A stretch of DNA of 5,111 nucleotides from contig JAIIWC010000084.1 of NCBI GenBank assembly GCA_022745215.1, positions 1 to 5,111 of the forward strand. The letters run 5' to 3'. The position numbers and the translations under genes were made by a program. The notes below the pieces were generated by a model that was given only the letters and a program-made list of their open reading frames with translations, did no database searches and was not told the DNA's origin. This document shows, piece by piece, positions 1 through 4,230 of the stretch; within the stretch, counting starts at the first letter, position 1; each line of letters begins with the position of its first letter. This DNA is from Collinsella sp. Lineage in GTDB: Bacteria; Actinomycetota; Coriobacteriia; Coriobacteriales; Coriobacteriaceae.

Positions 1-512
1 GTTCCGGTTATTCTGCCGTTCGTGTCCTCAACAAGGTCTATAAGCTCGTGGCGGGGGAGCAGGCGAATGCCGAGAGACTCGATCTGGGCCGTACACGCGT
101 CCTCAAGGGGTTTGCGGGTAAGGCCGCGCCACATGCGCGTCTTGTGGTCAAAGCAGGGGATAAACTGCTTTTGCTGAGCGCTCTCAGCGCTTTGCGGACG
201 CTGGAGCTCAACGCCCAAGTCTTGCTCGAGCCATTCAATTGCCTGGGGAATGCCGTGGACAAACGTCTGGACAAGCTGGGGGTCGGCGACGCCGCCACCA
301 ACGGTCTGGATGGTATCGATGAGGTCTTGTTCGTCGTCTTCGTTAACGGGTCCGATAAGCCCCAGCCCCCAGGTTCCGGGGAAGAAGCTCGATCCACTCA
401 TAGTCTTGCCGGCGCTTGCCACAGTGACGGTTGCACCCGTGCGTGCCGCTTCGATGGCGGCACAAAGGCCCGCAATGCCAGATCCAATTACCAGTACATC
501 AGTCGATTCCAT
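1..512 (-). CDS. FAD-dependent oxidoreductase, fumarate reductase/L-aspartate oxidase type (partial, C-terminus beyond the window)
   Basis: Translating the minus strand from the ATG at 512-510 gives 170 residues with no stop before the left edge. Residues 5-22 form a Rossmann-type FAD-binding segment (DVLVIGSGIAGLCAAIEAA), with the GxGxxG glycines and the acidic/basic pattern of the FAD_binding_2 family. A Ser-rich turn (SGSS near residue 40) and a Gly-rich stretch (GTWGLGLIGP) follow, where family members contact FAD phosphates. NGRITG near residue 165 is the typical 'dGrvtG' strand of this fold. The start is supported by AAAGGA (518-523) six bases upstream. Family members use FAD to oxidise or reduce C4 dicarboxylates, aspartate, steroids or other small substrates; the substrate-binding half is outside the window, so substrate cannot be named. 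No signal peptide is visible, suggesting a cytoplasmic protein. NadB is possible but the segment after the SGSS turn is not the usual NadB 'AQGG' form. Confidence 0.88.
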   Translation of the reverse strand, partial: MESTDVLVIGSGIAGLCAAIEAARTGATVTVASAGKTMSGSSFFPGTWGLGLIGPVNEDDEQDLIDTIQTVGGGVADPQLVQTFVHGIPQAIEWLEQDLGVELQRPQSAESAQQKQFIPCFDHKTRMWRGLTRKPLEDACTAQIESLGIRLLPRHELIDLVEDTNGRITG

Positions 513-700
513 CGGATTCCTTTCTCGTCCGGCGCATTGTCGCACGGGTGATCGGTAATGGGGCCGCAAAGACTCGGCAAATCGGTAAAGGGCACATATG
601 ACAGGTGGGCGTCATGGACGCTCTGACGTTTCATCTCGTCACATCTCGTATTTCGCCCCAACTGATATATCGGCATTCGCTACCCTGCGATAGCGTAAAC
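513..700. other. Intergenic region upstream of the FAD oxidoreductase gene
   Basis: This stretch should contain the promoter of the leftward FAD oxidoreductase gene, because the strong terminator at 701-733 isolates it from the operon to the right. I see no convincing -35/-10 pair. It holds a twice-repeated ATCGGTAA motif (551-558, 581-588) and a small inverted repeat, CGCTA at 678-682 with TAGCG at 691-695. Short open frames here lack family features or ribosome binding sites and were not called. Confidence 0.6.
551..588. repeat. Direct repeat ATCGGTAA, possible regulator site
   Basis: ATCGGTAA occurs at 551-558 and again at 581-588, exactly 30 bases apart, with a related TCGGCAA at 574-580. 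They lie 39-76 bases upstream of the FAD oxidoreductase start codon. Spacing near three helical turns fits a dimeric regulator contacting one face, but an 8-base repeat can arise by chance. No regulator can be named. Confidence 0.25.
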
Positions 701-733
701 AAAAAGAGCCGCTACCCCGAAAGGTAGCGGCTC
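701..733 (-). terminator. Rho-independent terminator of the scaffold-GGGtGRT operon
   Basis: GAGCCGCTACC (706-716) and GGTAGCGGCTC (723-733) form a perfect 11-bp stem with a 6-base loop. Read on the minus strand, the stem is followed directly by TTTTTGTTTAC (705-695), a textbook U-tract. It sits 36 bases past the GGGtGRT stop codon and cleanly separates this operon from the FAD oxidoreductase gene. Confidence 0.95.
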
Positions 734-768
734 CAAAGCTCAACTATTTGAGCATCGCGCGGGCGCGA

Positions 769-1773
769 TTAGGCCTTGAGGGCCTCCTCGACGGCGACAG
801 CGCAGGCGACGGTGGCACCGACCATGGGGTTGTTGCCCATGCCGATGAGACCCATCATGTCAACGTGCGCAGGCACGGAGGAAGAACCGGCGAACTGGGC
901 GTCGGAGTGCATGCGGCCCATGGTGTCGGTCATGCCGTAAGAGGCAGGGCCGGCGCCCATGTTGTCCGGGTGCAGGGTACGGCCAGTGCCGCCACCAGAA
1001 GCGACGGAGAAGTACTTCTTGCCAGCCTCGATGCGCTCCTTCTTGTAGGTGCCAGCGACGGGGTGCTGGAAGCGCGTGGGGTTGGTGGAGTTACCGGTGA
1101 TCGAGATGTCGACGTTCTCGTGCCACATGATGGCAACGCCCTCGCGGACGTCGTCGGAGCCGTAGCAGTTAACGGCAGCGCGGGGACCATCGGAGTAGGG
1201 GATGGTCTCGACGACCTTGAGCTCGCCCGTGTAGTAGTCGAACTGGGTCTTCACGTAGGTGAAGCCGTTGATGCGGGCGATGATCTGAGCAGCGTCCTTG
1301 CCCAGACCGTTGAGGATAACGCGCAGCGGCTTCTTGCGAGCCTTGTTGGCGTTCAGAGCCAGGCCGATAGCGCCCTCGGCGGCAGCGAAGGACTCGTGGC
1401 CGGCCAGGAAGGCGAAGCACTCGGTGTCGTCGGAGAGCAGCATAGCGCCCAGGTTGCCGTGGCCCAGACCGACCTTGCGGTCCTCGGCGACGGAGCCGGG
1501 AACGGTGAAGGCCTGGATGCCCTCGCCGATGATGGCGGCAGCCTCAGAAGCGGACTTAGCGCCACGCTTGACAGCGAGAGCGCAACCGAGGGTGTAGGCC
1601 CACTCGGCGTTCTGGAAGGCGATGGACTGGGTGTTGTTGACGATCTCACGCGGGTTGAAGCCCTTGTCGGTGCAGATCTGCAGAGCTTCCTCGAGGGAGG
1701 CGATGCCGTTGTCGGCGAGGCACTTGTTGATCTTGTCAGCGCGGCGCTCGTAACCTTCGAACGTAACAGTCAT
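769..1773 (-). CDS. GGGtGRT-family protein, function unknown
   Basis: This 334-residue protein contains the signature that names the family, GGGTGRT at residues 260-266, within a Gly/His/Asp-containing stretch (VASGGGTGRTLHPDNMG). Other conspicuous segments are GHGNLGAMLL (104-113), AFLAGHESFAAAEGAIG (121-137), WHENVDISITGNSTNP (217-232) and a Gly/Met-rich C-terminus (GLIGMGNNPMVGA, 308-320). Cysteines are scattered (18, 34, 64, 119, 203, 324) with no CxxC, so no classic Fe-S binding cluster is obvious. There is no signal peptide or membrane segment. The start is supported by a GGGAGGG ribosome binding site (1782-1788). It is the second gene of an operon, 18 bases after a NifU-like scaffold and before a strong terminator; this pairing is what I recall for the family in anaerobes. 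Codon use is highly biased, implying abundant protein. Family assignment is firm; the biochemical role is unknown. A link to Fe-S chemistry is inferred only from its partner. Confidence 0.93.
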   Translation of the reverse strand: MTVTFEGYERRADKINKCLADNGIASLEEALQICTDKGFNPREIVNNTQSIAFQNAEWAYTLGCALAVKRGAKSASEAAAIIGEGIQAFTVPGSVAEDRKVGLGHGNLGAMLLSDDTECFAFLAGHESFAAAEGAIGLALNANKARKKPLRVILNGLGKDAAQIIARINGFTYVKTQFDYYTGELKVVETIPYSDGPRAAVNCYGSDDVREGVAIMWHENVDISITGNSTNPTRFQHPVAGTYKKERIEAGKKYFSVASGGGTGRTLHPDNMGAGPASYGMTDTMGRMHSDAQFAGSSSVPAHVDMMGLIGMGNNPMVGATVACAVAVEEALKA

Positions 1774-1780
1774 AGTTATT

Positions 1781-1790
1781 TCCCTCCCTT
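1781..1790 (-). promoter_or_regulatory. Ribosome binding site of the GGGtGRT gene
   Basis: The minus strand reads AAGGGAGGGA followed by AATAACT and the ATG. It fills most of the 18-base gap after the scaffold gene's stop, so the downstream gene has its own strong initiation signal rather than depending on overlap coupling. Confidence 0.8.
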
Positions 1791-1791
1791 T

Positions 1792-2526
1792 CTACTCGTG
1801 AACCGGGAACACGCTGGCGACGGAGTGAGTCTCCTCGTCGGTGCGCGGGTCGATGTACTTGGCAGCGTTCTCCCACTGACCATAGTGGCCCATAGCGCCA
1901 GCGATGGCCTCCTCGGGGGTCTTGCCGGCCTTGACGGCGTCGGTGAACTTGCCGAGGTTCAGGAACTCGAAAGCGATGATCTCGTTCTTGTCGTTGAGAG
2001 CCATGCGGGTGACGTAGCCCTGAGCGAGCTCGAGGTAACGAGCGCCCTTGGCCTTGGTGCCGAACATGGTGCCGACCTGAGAGCGAAGGCCCTTGCCGAG
2101 GTCGTCGAGGGAGGCGCCCACGGGCAGGCCGCCCTCGGAGAACGCGGTCTGGCTGCGGCCGTAAACGATCTGCAGGAAGATCTCGCGCATAGCAACGTTG
2201 ATGGCGTCGCAGACGAGGTCGGTGTTGAGGGCCTCGAGGATGGTCTTACCGGGAAGGATCTCGGAAGCCATGGCGGCAGAGTGGGTCATGCCCGAGCAGC
2301 CGATGGTCTCAACGAGGGCCTCCTCGATGATGCCGTCCTTGACGTTCAGCGTGAGCTTGCAGGCGCCCTGCTGAGGTGCGCACCAACCCACACCGTGCGT
2401 AAGGCCGGAGATGTCGGAAATCTCCTTAGCCTGGACCCACTTGCCCTCCTCGGGGATGGGTGCGGGGCCGTGGTATGCACCCTTGGCAACGGGGCACATG
2501 TTCTCCACTTCCTGTGAGTACTGCAT
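1792..2526 (-). CDS. NifU-like iron-sulfur cluster assembly scaffold protein, GGGtGRT-associated
   Basis: The chosen start (ATG 2526-2524) gives 244 residues and has AGGAGAGG one base upstream; the open frame continues 28 codons further but that extension is unlike coding sequence and lacks a better site. Residues about 35-125 match the IscU/NifU N-terminal fold: a strand-rich segment with C49 and C56 (GWCAPQQGACKLTLNV), then GCSGMTHSAAMASEILPGKTILEAL (76-100), closely resembling IscU's second-cysteine motif and following helix, and C106 as candidate third ligand. Residues about 125-244 are an extra region absent from IscU and without the CxxC of the Nfu domain. Family members hold a nascent [2Fe-2S] or [4Fe-4S] cluster and pass it to clients. 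It is first in an operon with the GGGtGRT gene, with no desulfurase inside the operon, so it is probably a dedicated partner rather than the housekeeping scaffold. The ligand set deviates from IscU (extra C11 and C56, no canonical 'PACGD'), so cluster binding is probable, not proven. Confidence 0.88.
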   Translation of the reverse strand: MQYSQEVENMCPVAKGAYHGPAPIPEEGKWVQAKEISDISGLTHGVGWCAPQQGACKLTLNVKDGIIEEALVETIGCSGMTHSAAMASEILPGKTILEALNTDLVCDAINVAMREIFLQIVYGRSQTAFSEGGLPVGASLDDLGKGLRSQVGTMFGTKAKGARYLELAQGYVTRMALNDKNEIIAFEFLNLGKFTDAVKAGKTPEEAIAGAMGHYGQWENAAKYIDPRTDEETHSVASVFPVHE

Positions 2527-2550
2527 GCCTCTCCTCTCTATCGTGTTGGC

Positions 2551-2603
2551 GTCCCGTCTGGGGGTCGTGGCTGGCGATTGCCGGGCGACCCTTCGAAAGG
2601 GAC
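2551..2603 (-). promoter_or_regulatory. Structured 5' leader of the scaffold-GGGtGRT operon with competing hairpins
   Basis: In the leftward transcript, GUCCC (2603-2599) can pair with GGGAC (2555-2551), enclosing GGGUCG (2591-2586) paired with CGACCC (2567-2562), which encloses GGC-AAUC-GCC (2582-2573). Alternatively CCCUU-UCG-AAGGG (2601-2589) forms a local hairpin that uses bases from both outer stems, so the two folds exclude each other. The structure ends 15 bases before the ribosome binding site. No known riboswitch class is recognised, and no U-tract follows, so any control would act on translation or RNA stability. Pairing is seen; function is inferred. Confidence 0.35.
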
Positions 2604-2619
2604 ATGACATGCAGCCCCT

Positions 2620-2625
2620 ATAATA
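2620..2625 (-). promoter_or_regulatory. Candidate -10 element for the scaffold-GGGtGRT operon
   Basis: The minus strand reads TATTAT here, about 94 bases before the scaffold start codon, which would place the structured leader in the transcript. No good TTGACA-like -35 lies 16-18 bases upstream, so this is a weak call. The same bases read TATAAT on the plus strand at 2619-2624, also without a -35. Confidence 0.35.
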
Positions 2626-2685
2626 CCGCGAAATGCACGGAATATTCGGCGAACGGCTCAGTTTTCGTAGCGAGAAGTCCGGAAG

Positions 2686-2714
2686 TTTTAATTGAAGCGG
2701 TTTAACTCTATATT
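2686..2714 (+). promoter_or_regulatory. Candidate promoter for the RAYT-like gene
   Basis: TTTTAA (2686-2691) and TATATT (2709-2714) are separated by 17 bases in an AT-rich patch of an otherwise GC-rich region. The -10 is good, the -35 is poor. It lies about 215 bases upstream of the gene, implying a long untranslated leader if used. Confidence 0.3.
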
Positions 2715-2779
2715 CTGTGGTCGCGAACCTCCGTAGAGGGGGTCCGTCTTGGGCAAGCTTTTGGTCAGCTTTTGTAAGC

Positions 2780-2804
2780 GTTGCAGGGGTTGACCTGTTG
2801 CAAC
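2780..2804. repeat. Imperfect inverted repeat upstream of the RAYT-like gene
   Basis: GTTGC (2780-2784) with AGG (2785-2787) can pair with CCT (2794-2796) and GCAAC (2800-2804), leaving a GTT bulge on the right arm and a 6-base loop. Bulged hairpins are the kind of substrate that REP-associated transposases recognise, but no second copy is in the window, so a role is speculative. Confidence 0.3.
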
Positions 2805-2929
2805 GGTGCCGTTCGCCGCCCGTTTACTGCCTTTGGCCGCGCGAGTGTATTGTTTTGCGTGAATGTTTTGATGGCACGCTTCAATCGTGCTGTATTGGAT
2901 GGCAATCAGATTCCGGCGAAGGGAGCGCC

Positions 2930-3730
2930 ATGCAGCGCGTTTGGAGAACGGTTACCGGCTTTTACCATGTCTGCGCCCGCGGTGTGGGCAAGCAGCTCAT
3001 CTTTGAGGGCGATGAAGACCGGTGGGAGTTTTTGGAGCTGATGCGCGAGTGCTGCCGCGAGGCGGGCGTGACGGTTATCGCCTGGTGCCTTATGGGCAAT
3101 CACGTGCATCTGGTGCTTGCAGATTACGAGGACGCGATGAGCGCGGCGATGCACCGGCTGCTTTTGACGTACGCGCGGCGGTTCAATAAACGCACGGGGC
3201 GCACGGGTCATCTGTTCCAGAACCGTTTTGACCGGCGTTCGCTCGATACCGACCGCTATCTAATGGCTGCCATTCGCTATGTTCACGCTAATCCGCAGGA
3301 GGCGGGTATCGCCCTGATCGAGCGTTATCCCTGGAGCAGCTTTGCCGAGTATCTGCGAGCGTATGACAACGATGCGACGAGGGGATTTTCGGACCCTTCT
3401 TGTGTGCTTGAGCTCTTTGAGTCTGCCAAGGGGTTTCTGGATTATTCTCTGTCGATGCCCGATGGTTCCGTTCCGGTGATTCACGATATGGATGAGACGG
3501 AGTGGGAGCGGCGTGCGTTTGCCGACAAGATGGCGAAGCGCCTGGGCGTTCCGCTCAATGAGCTCAAGACCGTAGCACCCGCGCGGCGAGACGGAATCAT
3601 TTTCGCCCTGCACGATGGCGGCTACACGGTGCGCGAGATTGAACGGTATACGGGAATCAGCAAGAGCACCGTCTCTCGTATCGTGCGCGCTTATGCGCGG
3701 GTGAAGGCTCAGACTGAGGGCTCGGAATAG
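2930..3730 (+). CDS. Y1/HUH transposase, REP-associated (RAYT-like), with C-terminal helix-turn-helix
   Basis: The 266-residue protein begins with the typical RAYT strand (FYHVCARGVGKQLIF, 11-25). It carries the metal-binding HUH motif in MGNHVHLVL (H58-V-H60), a conserved helix (YARRFNKRTGRTGHLFQNRF, 81-100), and RYVHANPQEAG (116-126), where Y117 is the likely catalytic tyrosine, followed by YPWSSFAEY. HUH Y1 enzymes nick and rejoin single-stranded DNA at hairpins through a 5'-phosphotyrosine link. The tail (about 190-255) is an extra domain ending in a helix-turn-helix (YTVREIERYTGISKSTVSRIVR), probably for DNA recognition. The ATG at 2930 is preferred over an in-frame GTG at 2717 because homology begins here and AAGGGAG lies five bases upstream. 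No IS ends or accessory TnpB are seen, so it resembles a domesticated single-gene RAYT rather than an intact insertion sequence. Codons (TTT, GAT, CGG, AGA) are less biased than in the leftward scaffold operon. Confidence 0.9.
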   Translation: MQRVWRTVTGFYHVCARGVGKQLIFEGDEDRWEFLELMRECCREAGVTVIAWCLMGNHVHLVLADYEDAMSAAMHRLLLTYARRFNKRTGRTGHLFQNRFDRRSLDTDRYLMAAIRYVHANPQEAGIALIERYPWSSFAEYLRAYDNDATRGFSDPSCVLELFESAKGFLDYSLSMPDGSVPVIHDMDETEWERRAFADKMAKRLGVPLNELKTVAPARRDGIIFALHDGGYTVREIERYTGISKSTVSRIVRAYARVKAQTEGSE

Positions 3731-3767
3731 AAAATGGCCGAACCACTCTTGTCAAGCGATTCGGCCA
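3731..3767 (-). terminator. Hairpin between convergent genes, probable sufU terminator (possibly bidirectional)
   Basis: TGGCCGAA (3735-3742) and TTCGGCCA (3760-3767) form a perfect 8-bp GC-rich stem around a 17-base loop, within which CTT/AAG (3748-3750, 3754-3756) can add a small inner stem. On the minus strand it is followed by TTTTCTATT, a fair U-tract, so it should end the sufS-sufU transcript. On the plus strand it begins four bases after the RAYT-like stop and is followed only by ACAAAATTCTT, a weak tract. The long loop is atypical for a terminator; a REP-like substrate of the adjacent transposase is an alternative. Confidence 0.7.
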
Positions 3768-3785
3768 ACAAAATTCTTAAGATTT

Positions 3786-3814
3786 GGGACAAATACTACT
3801 GATTATTTTGTCCC
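3786..3814. repeat. Inverted repeat spanning the sufU stop codon
   Basis: GGGACAAA (3786-3793) and TTTGTCCC (3807-3814) are perfect 8-base complements separated by 13 bases. The right arm encodes the last residues of SufU and the stop codon (3798-3796) lies in the loop. In the sufU transcript it could act as a 3' stabilising hairpin ahead of the terminator-like hairpin at 3735-3767. Confidence 0.55.
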
Positions 3815-4230
3815 GTGAGCATGCCGTCGAGGGTGCGCCAGGCGAGCTCGGCGCACTTGACGCGGGCGGGCATGTGTGAGATGTCCTGGAGCTGGGCGGC
3901 TTCGTCCAGGTCTTCCAGGTCTTCCTCGGAGAGCTGCTCGCCGCGGATCATGGCGAGGAAGAGCTCCGCCAGGCGGCGAGCCTCCTCGACCGTCTCACCG
4001 GTGATGAGGTCGGCCATGATGTCGGCGCTTGCCTGGCTGATGGCGCAGCCGTGGCCGGTAAAGGAGGCCTCCTCGATCACGTTGTTCTCGACGCGCAGCT
4101 GCAAGGTGAGCTCGTCGCCGCAGCTGGGGTTGATGCCGTCGTGCTCGTGCGTGGGAGCATCCATCTCGTACTTATAGTCGGGGTGCGAGTTGTGCTCCAT
4201 AAATGTGGTGGAGGTGTACAGATTACCCAT
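3796..4230 (-). CDS. sufU: SufU-type Fe-S assembly sulfurtransferase/scaffold
   Basis: The 144-residue protein has the full SufU signature: NPSCGD with C37 and D39, GHGCAIS with C62, and VKCAELAW with C126. These correspond to the Cys/Asp/Cys/Cys set that binds zinc in Bacillus-type SufU, where the zinc site accepts persulfide sulfur from SufS and hands it to the SufBCD scaffold. The acidic insert between C62 and C126 (GEQLSEEDLEDLDEA, 97-111) is the insertion that separates SufU from IscU. Length is normal for the family. The start codon overlaps the end of sufS by 8 bases (ATGGGTAA) and GGAG lies eight bases upstream inside sufS, pointing to translational coupling and a matched SufS:SufU supply. 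A second Met at residue 11 has no good binding site. It acts in the cytoplasm. Annotation as a scaffold is common, but the zinc-dependent transfer role is better established for this subtype. Confidence 0.95.
   Translation of the reverse strand: MGNLYTSTTFMEHNSHPDYKYEMDAPTHEHDGINPSCGDELTLQLRVENNVIEEASFTGHGCAISQASADIMADLITGETVEEARRLAELFLAMIRGEQLSEEDLEDLDEAAQLQDISHMPARVKCAELAWRTLDGMLTGQNNQ

Larger units (their letters stand above)
2527..2929. other. Divergent intergenic region between the scaffold operon and the RAYT-like gene
   Basis: This 403-base stretch separates two genes read in opposite directions and carries no convincing protein gene. From left to right it holds the scaffold gene's ribosome binding site (2528-2535), a foldable leader (2551-2603), a -10-like element for the leftward operon (2620-2625), an AT-rich patch with a candidate rightward promoter (2686-2714), an imperfect inverted repeat (2780-2804) and a short inverted repeat GCACG/CGTGC (2874-2878, 2886-2890). 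A GTG-initiated in-frame extension of the RAYT-like frame from 2717 exists but looks non-coding. Confidence 0.7.

Noticed and set aside
48..551. 167-codon plus-strand frame and an overlapping 119-codon minus-strand frame at the left edge
   Set aside because: Both are shadows of the FAD oxidoreductase, whose true minus-strand frame is open to the edge and carries the FAD-binding motif.
488..676. 62-codon minus-strand frame upstream of the FAD gene
   Set aside because: It has no family features or ribosome binding site and overlaps the FAD gene start in another frame.
748..2517. 589-codon open frame on the plus strand
   Set aside because: It lies wholly antisense to two recognised genes, its product is low-complexity (Val/Gly/Asp/Leu/Ala rich) with no family features, and it is explained by codon bias of the real genes.
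2527..2610. 28-codon N-terminal extension of the NifU-like scaffold
   Set aside because: The extension is Arg-rich and unlike the family, overlaps the structured leader, and the ATG at 2526 has a strong ribosome binding site.
2717..2929. GTG-initiated 71-codon N-terminal extension of the RAYT-like protein
   Set aside because: It resembles no RAYT N-terminus, has odd composition and no binding site, while the ATG at 2930 has AAGGGAG upstream and starts just before the conserved strand.
2930..3730. Complete insertion sequence around the transposase
   Set aside because: No terminal repeats, target duplication or accessory gene can be seen on either side, and the flanking genes are intact.
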